The notes under the pieces are model-generated. The model was not told the origin of the DNA. It saw only the letters and a list, made by a program, of their open reading frames with translations, and searched no databases. A program made the position numbers and the translations under genes. Positions 20,333 through 31,166 of a stretch of 64,000 nucleotides of DNA are shown here, piece by piece (within the stretch, counting starts at the first letter, position 1; each line of letters starts with the position of its first letter). The stretch is from NCBI GenBank assembly GCA_015179025.1, contig WHUX01000162.1, forward strand, positions 1 through 64,000. The letters are read 5' to 3'. This stretch comes from Terfezia claveryi (Eukaryota > Ascomycota > Pezizomycetes > Pezizales > Pezizaceae).

Positions 20333-21517
20333 TTATGCAAAAGCCACCCAGTCTAGAGGAGACGTGCACTCTTTCCGCAAGTCACTTCCGATAGTTGAAT
20401 GAGAATGCATAGAAGAGCTGTAATCTACCTGAGACACCTGTTCCTCATACGATACACCACCGTCTTCACTGTCTTCAGAGTCATAGGCATTCCCTGAAAC
20501 CTCAGATCCTTTGCGGCCAAGGGTACTTGAGCTCGGTCCCACAGCAGAAGCTTCACGATTGTTCCCCCGGCTTCCACCTGCTGGTAAGTTTGTCCCCAAA
20601 TTCTTTGGCAGCTGGGCATTGCCCCTACCGGTGAAGTTTTGAGCCCGATCATTTAAGGTTAATATACTAGAATATTGCGATCCTGCAGCAAGCTGAGATC
20701 CAACCTCAAGCTCGCGAATCCGCTGCTCTAATGCGGCAAGGGTTGGCTGGAATTCTGTGGCGGTTGTAATTGATGTCGCCTGTCGCCCCACACGCGGGAT
20801 GTTCCCTGGTCTCTGTGGATATTCACCGGCTCTATGGATTGAGTGTGTGGAAATACCGCTGGCAGGTCTTGTGGTTAAAGGATTTGAGCTTGTTGGGACT
20901 TCCTGAAGCTGCGGCTCTTCCTCTATCACTTTCTCCCTTTTGCAACTGTAGTCGGGATCCAGCAACCTCCCTCCCTTACTCACAACCATCAAACCTGATA
21001 GTAAACCCCACTCAATTTTTTGTAGTTCGGTTAACCCCTCAAAAACAGCTTTCCGAATAATGAGCCACTTTGCACTGTCCTCCCCGTTGATTATGGGGCG
21101 CATCTTTCTTTTCCTGCTGATCTTATTCATAAGACTCGTTGTTAAAGAACCTTTCACTTGCCTTCCAAACAACAATACTCGTAGTTTGCGAACCTTACCC
21201 TGCTTTGCGAGGACAGCCCAGAGGTCCTCGATAGTGTAATCATCAGGGTTGAAGACCGGACTAGGGAGTGGAACGTCCTTCGGGTCGGTGATTGTCCTCT
21301 CAGTCCGTTTCAACGTCAGTTTGCCGATTTTGTATGTTGTAGTTTCGAGGACCTTGGTGCTGCTGGAAGTTGATACAGGATCTACACTTGTTAAAGTGAG
21401 GAACAGTCTATGCTTGAAAGAGTCGAGAAGAGAGTGGAATTGCTCCAGGCTGTCTACCCAGATTGGGAACTCAGCATCAGACGAGAAAGCTACTGGTGGA
21501 GAATCGTGTGCTGCCAT
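20333..21517 (-). CDS. Unrecognised protein, paralogue of the 16.1-kb gene
   Basis: 394 residues, single exon, starting MAAHDSPPVAFSSDAEFPIW. Unknown function. Residues ~20-200 match the 16.1-kb protein in order and spacing: SLEQFHSLLDSFKHRLF, TTTYKIGKLTLKRTERT, YTIEDLWAVLAKQ, VLLFGRQVKGSLT, and a last block AKWLIIRKAVFEGLTELQKI with EWGLLSG following. The family core thus ends in AKW-I-KAV-LT-EW. Downstream differs: a short coiled-coil-like stretch (TLAALEQRIRELEVG), then a Ser/Gly-rich acidic tail (SEDSEDGGVSYEEQ). It is probably cytosolic or nuclear, with no signal or membrane segment. Divergence from its partner is high, so the duplication is old although the copies remain neighbours. Confidence 0.75.
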   Translation of the reverse strand: MAAHDSPPVAFSSDAEFPIWVDSLEQFHSLLDSFKHRLFLTLTSVDPVSTSSSTKVLETTTYKIGKLTLKRTERTITDPKDVPLPSPVFNPDDYTIEDLWAVLAKQGKVRKLRVLLFGRQVKGSLTTSLMNKISRKRKMRPIINGEDSAKWLIIRKAVFEGLTELQKIEWGLLSGLMVVSKGGRLLDPDYSCKREKVIEEEPQLQEVPTSSNPLTTRPASGISTHSIHRAGEYPQRPGNIPRVGRQATSITTATEFQPTLAALEQRIRELEVGSQLAAGSQYSSILTLNDRAQNFTGRGNAQLPKNLGTNLPAGGSRGNNREASAVGPSSSTLGRKGSEVSGNAYDSEDSEDGGVSYEEQVSQVDYSSSMHSHSTIGSDLRKECTSPLDWVAFA

Positions 21518-22937
21518 AGAGGATTCTGTCAGTAGAGTTGCTTGAACTTGCGTTGTCGTAGGGCAGCGTTTTAGATGAAGTATGTTTTCCGCAGTAAGTA
21601 CCTAATTGACTAAATAACATTAACGTAAGTTGCGATATTGGGCTGGATCTGGAGGTGCCTTATAACAGAAGCTGTCACGTTCAGGTTTGGCCAACACCTT
21701 CTTCTAAGCTGGCCATTAGGTGTTCAAGGCCAAGAACAAACTACAGGCAAAATGAGTTAAATTCTCACATGGTAGGAGCGTACAGTAGATAGGTTATCCC
21801 TAGCCCCAGATCTGAACGACAGAACGGACTTGATTTGAGGCAAATGGCCCAGTCTGCCTTGCTGTATGGGACTGGAGCCACAGGCTGAGATTTCGATGCA
21901 AATTAGGGAGAGTATGGAAATTTTCAACATCGGATACTCCTTGGACCTCCTTTCCCTCTGGGTAGCGTAGAGTTGACAAGAGACGCTAACTATATATTTG
22001 CCCGGCCCATTGTACGGGGGTTTCCTGATCATGAGATAATGTTCTGGCCCGCCCTGGAATTTGCTGATTCGCGAATGGGCTGGCTGCCTGGGAAGCCACA
22101 CGAATCTTGGGAGGGCTGGCCCACGCACGAATATAGGCCTGCTCGGGAATGCACAAATGAAATTCCTCCGGAGGGCAAATCATGGGTTGGCCTCCCGGGA
22201 ATATGATTACCAAATGTAGTAATTTAGTGAAGATGAGAGAATACATCAGTGCTGACGAACATGAATTGTACTCAAGTTATGGGATATCATTATGCGCCTC
22301 GAGGTCTGCTTCCAAGGTTGCGTAGACTCCTCCAGTTCTGTTTCCAAATTCAAATTGCGACTGTGCTTCTTGGTCAATAGGAGTATTCAGCAGCTATGTG
22401 ATGGGTGGCAGCGGCTGCTGCAATGCAAATCGGATTTAACTCAGCTGCATAGTCGGGTTTGGCATTTCACTTACACTTTGAGAAATTCTATCATAAACGT
22501 AAGTCTAGGTGAAACATGAATGGATATTATGGAAAACAAAGTTCAGGATATAAATTGAGATGAGAGCAGTACGGCGAGCAGCTTCTCCAAGTGTAATATA
22601 CTGTAGTTCAATATCAGGCCGTGGACACTCAAAGTATAAATATTAAATCCCTTTAGAATTTGGGTATTGGGTGCATCTAATGAGTCTGGAATGCGTAGCG
22701 GCTAACGAGTTGGATAATGCCGATCTAGTAAACCATATTTAGTTAATAAAGCATGACGGTCGGGGTGAGGTTTTGCACGACATTAGAGACATCGGTCATT
22801 AGTACTATATCTGTCTTGTAGAGGTATATGCACACTGACAGTATCACTAATAGCAAAGACCTCAATTTGATTGTTATTCGTAGCGCCTTACTATATTCTG
22901 ACGGGCCTTTCGCTGTATCCTTTTGAAGACGTTGTAG
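21518..22937. other. No recognised gene
   Basis: Several short frames (21757-22128, 21973-22206) overlap one another on both strands without domains. I see nothing I can support. Confidence 0.4.
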
Positions 22938-23330
22938 TAGGTCTTCAGAGTCTGGCAGCCTTATCTATCAGACTCTATATTATTGTGTGAAGAATGATGA
23001 GATTGGATATCTTCCTGGGCAGAATCATTAGATCCTTCATTTTCATATGAAGAATTTAATAACAGAGAAGAAGCTAGACCTGCAGTTTCGACTTGCCAAA
23101 AAGAATAGTGGTTTTGTAGTTCAGAATTAGAAGAAGATCAAGGAGAAGAAGTATCTTCGTGAATATAGACCACTTGTTCCTATCCAATAGTAGCCATGCG
23201 AACTAACGGTACAGTTTCACCATCTTCATTCATAAGTGTAGCACCTCATCGTTGTGCTTTAGGCAAAGGCATACTATGTATTTTTCGCTTGAAGGACCTA
23301 ATATGGAGTGAAGCCAATTGAGGAGTGAAC
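22938..23330 (-). pseudogene. Stop-littered coding relic, product unknown
   Basis: One minus-strand frame reads like protein for about 130 codons: LASLHIRSFKRKIHSMPLPK, NEDGETVPLVRMATIG, YSFWQVETAGLASSLLLNSS, NEGSNDSAQEDIQSHHSS. It is interrupted by four in-frame stops that keep the same frame. At least some stops can arise from one transition (for example CGA to TGA). This suits a gene or transposon linker region decayed by point mutation. I could not name the family. Confidence 0.45.
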
Positions 23331-25634
23331 GTGAACAGAAGTTGCAACTAATATCTAGATTGATATTCTACATACCTGAGAATTCATAGCCATAACTTTG
23401 CAATCTAACTCAAAGCAAACTGTATTTACACTAGTGGGTACTATTGGCTACTAACTCCTGCCTATAAAGGGGAGCGGTACTTGCACCATACCATAAACGG
23501 AAACCACGTTGATATAGTCCAACACTCAACGTAACTGTCCTATTTGTGTTTATTAATTGGTTATAGATCTTTACACATACTTGTATTGGGCCAATTCCTA
23601 GAGAGGCCAGCCACCTCGGAATACCTATTCCTGGGTAGGCTAGAGCAATAACAACTGCGAATGGAGGTATATTCACAGTCTATGATGATAGCATGTGGGT
23701 GAAGAAGCTATATACCGTAGCACCTGGCCTGACCGTTATGATGGAGCATAAGCATGAGGGTTGGGATATGAGGCAGCAGGGAGGGATCTCGAGCTCTGAC
23801 AAAGTCCACTGCCCATAGGCTCAAACTTGGCATGACGTTAAAATGTACAATTGCTACATTGATAAACACTATGGAAAGTTCGCTAACCACACAAAGTGTT
23901 TCCCGTGACAACGACTTTCCCTCGTCTCCCAGCATTACAAACACTAAAATTTGTAGGCTAGTATGTAAATGAAGTGGGTCTATAAGGGGCTCTCACCTGG
24001 AAGTAGCAGTCATTGATTTTGGTCTTCCACTGATGCAGCTAGTCCCTTTTGAAGAGTTACAGTCAGCAGATATTCAAGGCATATCCGAGGTCTCAATGGC
24101 AGTACTTACCGCCAGTCCAACCAATTCCACTGTATTGCCCTCAGTTGGGCACAGTGCTGCCGCCGCTTGGTGGTGAGGTGGAACTTGTGGTGGGTGGCTT
24201 ACTGATGTTGGAAGCTGGTGAAGTGATACCTCCAACTTGGTTCAAACCAAACCAATTGATGTCATCGGCTTCCTAATGCTGCACATTGCAAATCCCATAT
24301 GTACAAACAAATCCTGTTCCAGTCCATCCTTGCCAGAATCCTCCAAGGAGGACACTATACAGTTGCCGGCCCTTCTGCTTAATATTCAATCTCATTTCGT
24401 ACATTGCTCCCACCTTTTATTCCATTGCATGCTTTATTCCACGTTGTATCTACTATGTATCAAAATTTTACTTACTTGGGTATTCATGTGCTCCCATCCG
24501 GTGTTCCCCCGCGGGCCCCGGAAGATATTGACGAAATTCTGTATATCATACGATTGAGTCAATGCAACATATGTGGACAGCCTCTGAATTGGACTGATGA
24601 CCGACGAGGCGTGAATTTGGTTGGTGCAAATGTTCGTTTCTTTTTGGTTTTATTTTAAAGTCTATACCCGTAAGCGACCGTGGTCATGACGAAGGTCTAG
24701 TAGCCGGTAATCGCCATGACCGGAGATAGCGAGATATCCGGATTAAAGATCGAAGTTATTGACGAGGACACCAGTGGTCTGGTTGGTTATGTCTGTAAAT
24801 CTATTTACCGTTACTGTAGACTAAACTCCATTCCGTCGAGAGCCACATCAGAAGTACTAGAAGACGGAGTACTTAGTCAATATTGTACAGTGGCGCTTCC
24901 TAAATGAGATAGCTTCACGAGTTCAGGAGTGTAAACACATCTACACATTCTTATAATTCCAGCCTCACCGTCAACCAGACTACTCAAACTTCTAGCCACC
25001 AACAATATCCACTGCATATGGACATGGGATCCCCAAACAAAAGCACTGTCGCCTGCTAATGTAGCCCAACAAAGAACAACAAAGGAATCTTTCGCATATT
25101 TCTTTGTCTCTAAATTACCCTTTCATGATTTTACATTTCTCCACCGTACCCTGTCTCTCCTCTCCCTATCCCCACAATGTCTTCAGAGCCCTCAAGCACT
25201 AGATCTGGAGACTCCACCTACAGTCACTATCACGGCGGCCGATGACACTTCCCCAACAGTGACGTGCACCGCCAAATCACAAGTGTAATCGTAACCGGAC
25301 ACATAACTCAGCAATCCTCGGACGACTGCGGAGCTCTACCACAGCACATTCAATAACCCCACTTGTGTTTCGGAGAGTATCGTGACTCATTGGGAATTCA
25401 GGGCTCTGATTGAGGAACAGTTGGTGAAGGATATTTGGGAGTTTTATTAGTGAGATAGGTTTGAGTAAGAGGGTTGGGTTGTAGAAGGTAAGTTTAGAAT
25501 CATTAGATCGTGCTTGAGCAGCAGAAGAATGCTGATTTCTTTTATTTATCCCTAGAAGTCCATCTTCGTAGGATAGCAAAGCGTGCATATATATTCTACA
25601 ATATCTAGAAACCACTACTAAACCTGCTATCAAA
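23331..25634. other. Intergenic; one LINE-like tail
   Basis: 2.3 kb without a firm gene. At 24404-24658 a plus-strand frame has a protein-like stretch (VPPRAPEDIDEILYIIRLSQ then a CxxC), possibly an exon relic. A LINE-like 3' tail lies at about 24645-24703 on the minus strand (GTATAGACTTTAAAAT, degenerate A-tail). The small plus frame 24716-24907 shows no domain. Confidence 0.4.
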
Positions 25635-26705
25635 ATGTTTGCCCGTAAAGGAATGCAACATATCCTCAACCTCCTTACCCCCGGCCGCAAGCGCCGCATC
25701 GAGGAGGTCGAAGACAATGAGCAAGATACCGACGACTGGTTCTCCGATATTGACAGCCGCCCCCAAACCCCCCAGTACTTCAACCAAGCCTCACTGTGGC
25801 AAGAACACGGGCTTCCCCTTCTTATCCAGCCCGAACCTGAAAACCACGTCGCTCCCCACGACCCAGACAATCCTGTGCTTTACCTCTCTCGACTGAGAAT
25901 TTGGTGCTGCCAATGCCTCCATATGTCAAACTACAGCACTGCCTTGCCTGAAAAGGAGCAGGGCGAGGATCTCATGGCAAAGACTTGGCCTTGTCTTTGG
26001 TGTAGGGAAAATCTACCCAGGACGCACTTCTTCTGTGATGATTGTGCCTTGGTGCAAATTACTTCAACCAGGCTGCAGCCGCTGATGAGGTATGCATGGT
26101 GTAAACAGGCTTTGAATGTCTACGAACACCCCATGTACCGCAGCGGGGGAATTGGGCAGCATGGAGTTCAGTTTTATGTTGTAGAGTGCTGCAAACCCGG
26201 GTGCAGCGGGAGCTTCAGAGTCGACCTCGACGCAGCAGAGAAGAGGAAGAATCTAGATATGAAAGGGTATCCTGTTGGACTCTGGACCGATTTCGGGGAC
26301 TGGCTTTGCCCAGAATGTGGTCAGCGAGCGTGCAAGTATTGCCTCAAGTACCTCGTCGGCACGCAAGTTATCTGTGGAGGAGAAAAATCCCGAGGATGGG
26401 TTATGAGTCGTCCCATCGAGGATGGACTTGCGGAGGAAGCCTTCCAGCAAGCGCAAGTAGACTGGAAGACAGGGCAGCGCGAGTTTGAGGAATCCGAGGC
26501 GAAACAGGAAGCACGGAGGAGGGAGCTGGAGGTTCTTGTTGCGGCGGTATCGGGAAGAGCAAAGCCCAAACATAAAATATCGAGTCACAAGCCGATTCCA
26601 GCGCCAGGACAGGATCCGGAGGTTATGGAGTTGGGCAGTGAAGAGGAGGAGGAGGACTTGGAGCCGCCAAGGTCGCAAGTTGAGGAGGGCCAGCAGGTTC
26701 AGTAG
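25635..26705 (+). CDS. Cysteine-rich protein of unknown function
   Basis: 356 residues, single exon, ATG in a CAAAATG context. Not recognised. After a basic and acidic start (TPGRKRRIEEVEDNEQD) come paired cysteines typical of zinc sites: WCCQC (~residue 93), CLWC (~117), CDDC (~131), ECCKPGC (~181) and LCPECGQRACKYC (~220). The spacing suggests two or three zinc ribbons or a cross-brace fold, but it is not a canonical RING, PHD or GATA finger. The C-terminal third is charged and probably helical (EEAFQQAQVDWKTGQREFEE...KQEARRRELEVL), ending in an acidic EEEEEDLE stretch. No signal peptide. It likely acts in the nucleus or cytosol, perhaps in protein or nucleic-acid binding; that is inference. 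No helpful neighbours. Confidence 0.75.
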   Translation: MFARKGMQHILNLLTPGRKRRIEEVEDNEQDTDDWFSDIDSRPQTPQYFNQASLWQEHGLPLLIQPEPENHVAPHDPDNPVLYLSRLRIWCCQCLHMSNYSTALPEKEQGEDLMAKTWPCLWCRENLPRTHFFCDDCALVQITSTRLQPLMRYAWCKQALNVYEHPMYRSGGIGQHGVQFYVVECCKPGCSGSFRVDLDAAEKRKNLDMKGYPVGLWTDFGDWLCPECGQRACKYCLKYLVGTQVICGGEKSRGWVMSRPIEDGLAEEAFQQAQVDWKTGQREFEESEAKQEARRRELEVLVAAVSGRAKPKHKISSHKPIPAPGQDPEVMELGSEEEEEDLEPPRSQVEEGQQVQ

Positions 26706-28815
26706 GAGTGAAAGGGGGTTCGAGTGGCGGAGCCTATTAAAGAGTTAAAAAAATTACCCATCACTAGGATATAAATGTCCGAAAACCTAATACAAGGCTC
26801 CAATAGCTTCCATTCTGATAGTATATCAAACTTGACATATAGCAGAGACTTCTCACACATGTTCCAACGCTCAGCCGTCCCCTGAATGCTATGTCCAGGA
26901 GGCCGTAACCAGCAAAAATGGTATTATCTCAGTAAAAATGGGACCCTGTGTATATGAGGTGGGTTATTATTTGGAATATCTCATTTCATATTGCAAAATT
27001 CCTTGGTCCATTTATGTAAATAAAATATATCTTGATTTAAAACCTTCCCATGTGAGATATGAGAGTATGTATACACTTACCAATGTTCATATTATAAGGC
27101 TGATGACATTTCATGGTCGTCAAGAGGGGTGAAAACGTCTGTAGGGCATATAAGAAACAAATAATTTGGGAGGCCTTTACATGCAAGAAGTTACTACTCA
27201 CGAGTATAATGCTATCGAATAGAACTCTCTATACTCCGTACTCCCACTTGTGTTCTGTGGTGCAAAAGAGTCTGCTACCCACCCATACGAAGACCGTGCC
27301 TGACTCTATTGATCTGTAATTGACGAAAGATGACGCCAGATTACGCACCTTCTATGTTTTTGTATCAACGAGTGAATACCCTATTCTCGTTGCCTTCCTC
27401 TATCCAGCGGCACATCAGGTCGGGCTTGTACAGTCATTGGATACGGTAAGTCCACATGAACGACTACGGCGACTTGTTCGGGGTTGGTGCCGCTGCCGCC
27501 GGCTCCTTGCCTTTACTCTCCTCCTTTGATATCTTGTGAGCTGGCTCTTTCCAGGTGGTTTCGGTCGCTGCCTCCGATGCTGAAGAGGGGTCGGTGTTGG
27601 GTGGCTCGCTGAATAAGTAGCTTCCAACTCAACATACCATGTGGTAGGTTTACACGCAACGTTTACGACCTGCGGTCATGGCCAACAACGCACCTGAAAA
27701 GTCAAAAGCAGCATGGACTTATCGCAAAGTTCAAGGACGGAGTCATCTCCCGCCTCTCGCCATCGAAGCACCCGACATGTTACTTTCCCAAGCTCGACGG
27801 TCAACCGGTACAGCTCTAGAAGCCGCCCCTAGCTGCCCTGCACGAACCAGGGTTTTCAGAGGCACGCACCAAGGTAGGTAGTGTTGGTCAAGTTCGGCAC
27901 TCCGCAACAGGTACTACAGACGACGTCCAAGTACCCTGTGGGAACTTAAGAAGGCTGCTGGAGTCCAAACCACCGATAGTGTTGGGCCTCGATCAGCTCC
28001 ATCATATCCAAGTCCATGTATCCAGAGCCTTGGTCTCCCTTCTGGCACTATTGGGATGGGCAGGCAGTTGTAAGTACAGACAGGTGTATTGTATGAATAG
28101 CGACTGTAGGTGGCACATAAGCCTACCTAAGCCTCGTTACTTTCCAGCTCTTGTAACATCTCCCATACCTGATCAACATCCTTTAAGAAACCAATCCACC
28201 AGGACCGTCGGTACTGCTCGATATGGATTTTAAACAAGAATTCTGCCCCCCTTTTATATGACGCAATCTCGCCTGAATAGCCTGGACCATTCAGGCGGTG
28301 CAAGCTATTCAGACTATTCCAGGCCATTCAGGCGGCCCAGTTCGCCGGCCTAATGATTCAGGGCCGAGGCTAGGTCCCGGCCGAGCTCCGTCTGGTCCAG
28401 GCCGACGCGGGCCATCGTTGATTCCGGCCTGGCCGGCCCATTGCAAACACTGGAACTTCAACTTCCACTAGGCGAACTTGCGTAGTCACTACCTCTTTGG
28501 GCCTAGGTAGGTCTGTCAGCCCCTACGTCGGTAGTCAGGTGACTTTCCAACGATATTAGTTAGAAGTGGCAGGCAAAGGTGCTTCTTCGTCCTCCCTAGG
28601 AGCGGTCGGGTTCGAGACTACTTCTTCGTTAGTCTGGCTTCTTCGTATGTATTAGTTGCTCGATATCAAACTACCTAAGTGCACATTCATTCCTCCAGTT
28701 GTGTACATAGATACGGCGACGCGGAATCACAAAAGTTCTTTTTCTCCTTCCTAATTGGGAATCGCATATACCTAGACGCATACATACCTGGCCTCCTATG
28801 CACAGAATGATTTAT
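26706..28815. other. Intergenic, no firm gene
   Basis: 2.1 kb. Around 28250-28360 the word CATTCAGGCGG and its relatives repeat with inverted symmetry (CCTGAATAGCCTGG, CTATTCCAGGCC). On the minus strand at 27460-27610 a frame reads SEPPNTDPSSASEAATETTW and onward, plausible as a disordered C-terminus, but no start or partner exon is evident. Confidence 0.35.
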
Positions 28816-29165
28816 TTATTTGGAGTGGAATTTGAATGTACAACCAATAAATGTATAACCAATATAAACCAGTATTGGTTTAGCACTTCCAAGAGCTTCT
28901 GTTCCAGTATAATGGTTATCAAATTCCTTCTTAAGGGATTCCTTGAGTTTTTGTCTTTCATTACTGTTACTGGCAAGAGTAATATCGTCTACATATATGG
29001 CGAGTATCATTTGATGCTTCATATTTATCAAAGCACACCGATCAGGTTGAGATCAACCTAATGGTTGAGAGGGCAATAAGCAATTTCAGTGTAAATCCGT
29101 TCCAGGTTGTTGAGAAAAATCCTTGCGCAACGAGTCTTGCTTTGTACTGACTGACATTGCCGAAG
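28816..29165 (-). mobile_element. Copia reverse-transcriptase fragment
   Basis: Minus strand. The frame MKHQMILAIYVDDITLASNS carries the copia RT active-site box YVDD, followed by ERQKLKESLKKEFDN. Upstream (29165-29040) an out-of-frame piece gives YKARLVAQGF and related words of the preceding copia pol segment. There are several frameshifts and no LTRs, so this is a short relic. Confidence 0.75.
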
Positions 29166-29199
29166 TACACATCTCTTAATATATTCCACTAAATCCTAT

Positions 29200-29690
29200 G
29201 TTGCAATTACTGCTGGCTAGTGAGTCTATAATTAAGATGAATAGTATCCGATTGATTTGAACAATCTAAGCTGATGGAATATGAATATTGGCTCACTTCA
29301 ATGTCCAGCAAGGGGGCGGTATTGGTAGGCGAAGTATGCCTCCACCGCTTCCCACTCATACTCTTCTCCCTCTTGTCTTCTCCAGCTCGGCTCATCCAGC
29401 TCTTCCCATGTTGAGGCGCAGCCTATGAGCTCACAGCGTTGTTCCTGGTGATGAGGGCAATGAAAGGCGACATGGTAGGTATCCATCTTCAGTTGGATGG
29501 TTGCAGTGTGGACATGCAGGTGAGTCTTTTCCTAATGGTAAATATCCAATTGTTGAAGGGGCGCCATTTGGTGCAGAGCTTGAAGTTCATCTTGCATGGC
29601 TTTATATCATCTTGTTGAATTGGTGCAGAACGGGACACAATCTGTACCATGCAACTGGAGCTGTTCTGGTAAGTGGAATCAAGCAGCTAG
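29200..29690 (-). mobile_element. LINE C-terminal zinc-knuckle relic
   Basis: Minus strand. A CPHCNHPTED stretch (about 29525-29500) and, in another frame, HVAFHCPHHQEQR with LIGCASTWEELDEPSW together form the CxxC...HxxxxC knuckle that ends Tad-type LINE ORF2 proteins. Upstream WIFTIRK fits the usual lead-in. The frameshift between the pieces makes it a relic. Confidence 0.6.
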
Positions 29691-29699
29691 AACTGCTGA

Positions 29700-29910
29700 C
29701 CTAAGGAAGGTGGTAGGGCTGAACAAGCAGAGGCAGAGTGGAGCAGGCGTAGGAGCAGTAAGGCTCGGGTGTGTCAAGGCCCACGTTGGAATCGAAGGCA
29801 ATGAGATCGCCAATACTCTGGCGAAGGAGAGGGCAGAGACATATCCTGAGCATCCCTTAATTACAGAAGGGGGGCTAAAGCAGGAATAGAGGAGGATGCG
29901 TGAGGGGGAT
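29700..29910 (+). mobile_element. LINE RNase H fragment, inverted relative to its neighbour
   Basis: Plus strand reads GCVKAHVGIEGNEIANTLAK then ERAETYPEHP, the C-terminal half of a LINE RNase H domain (consensus W-V-x-AH-x-G-x-x-GNE-x-AD-x-LAK). The adjacent knuckle at 29200-29690 is on the opposite strand, so the RNase H and knuckle parts are inverted with respect to each other. Confidence 0.65.
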
Positions 29911-30767
29911 GTCGGTAGGCTCAGGGCACCTATACATGGCGTTTCACATATCGAACTTTGTAGCGGGGCCATACATATTTACCTTGTAACATAAGTAATC
30001 ATATATTCTCTATATGTACTGTATATCTTTAGAAGTATAAGGTGAGTTTAATTAAGATAGAGAGCCCATCGATTTATTTGTTTAAAGGTATAAGAGTTTG
30101 AATTGGTCTCATCTCACACATATTTTAGATCTAAATAATTCAATACTTACAATAGCCATCCCCAAATGCTTTTATATATTACATATCTGGTTCTATATAT
30201 ATTCTACTATATTAGGCAATGTGCCGTTAGGAACACAATTTTCTACCAGCAAGAACGGACCAGAGAAGCAACCACAGCGAAACTTACCCTGAAGTGCAAC
30301 TCAAATACAACTGATGCGACTGGAACACCTATTGAGATAGGTCTACTATAGCTAGAAGCATATGAAGCCTAGGTACAGATAATTAGCTATTGGAGCGTGT
30401 AGAACTACATATGTAGGAGCGGATAACCGAGTGAGAAGCAGAGCACTGTGCATAACATGCTTCTTGCATAGGCTCAGAACTATGTAACTAACGACTACAT
30501 AGGAGATAGGTATAGGTAGTGTTGTAGGTCACACATGTTCCACAAAGCAAGTGGTGTCTCACAGGAAGTATCGTGTTACCCGAGTGGTATTTGGAAGGTT
30601 TTCTCATACCTAAGCGATAGCTAAATCAGATCAGCATTTGCCTAACCCATGTTGAACCCCTTCTACGTGCTTGATCTACGTAGTGGAAGTGATGGTGTGA
30701 TAACCCTGCAGCTGTATAGGATGGAATATACGGCATTGGAAAGGGAGGCCAGCTTGAGACTTGAATT
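29911..30767. other. No firm feature
   Basis: A low-GC stretch without a clear gene. The lower end (30626-30767) may be the continuation of the fragment above 30768 in another frame, but no homology is evident. Confidence 0.35.
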
Positions 30768-31165
30768 TCATTGCGGCGGTAATTCACACTCATATTTTCG
30801 CCCATGGCTCTTGTCAACTTCTCTTAAACAGCATCTGGGATCGATAAATTCTGGTCCTCCCACAAACGCTCCATCCTCTAAAATGCAACCTTCCATTGTC
30901 TTCAGAAAGTTCTTAACCCTGACTGGATTTGTATCCTCAACCATACGACTTACAAATGACCTGATCTCGTCATGGGGAATAGCATAATATCCAGCTCGTA
31001 GCATTGCGTTTAAATCACATCCTTTCATCAGGGAAACAAAAAGTGGAACTCCTCCGGACAAGTGGACCACCTCCATTTTTTCAGTGTCTGACAGACTTGC
31101 GGGAAGGGAATTTCGGTTTGAAGTGAACCAAATATCAAGCTCCTCTGATCGAAAGCCACCAACTA
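30768..31165 (-). pseudogene. Fragment like the NTPase lid of Crinkler-RHS-type proteins
   Basis: Minus strand, one frame of ~130 codons without an own start: FRSEELDIWFTSN, LPASLSDTEKMEVVHLSGGV followed by PLFVSLMKGCD, then EFIDPRCCLREVDKSHGRKY. The order W...LP.ls..Ek.ev..LtGg.PLll, then a C-terminal FID-R-hydrophobic turn, is how I remember the end of the P-loop NTPase domain of Crinkler/RHS-type proteins. No P-loop is found upstream: a coiled-coil frame lies there instead. It is thus a fragment or a fusion. It could also be another STAND-like NTPase. Confidence 0.45.
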
Positions 31166-31166
31166 A

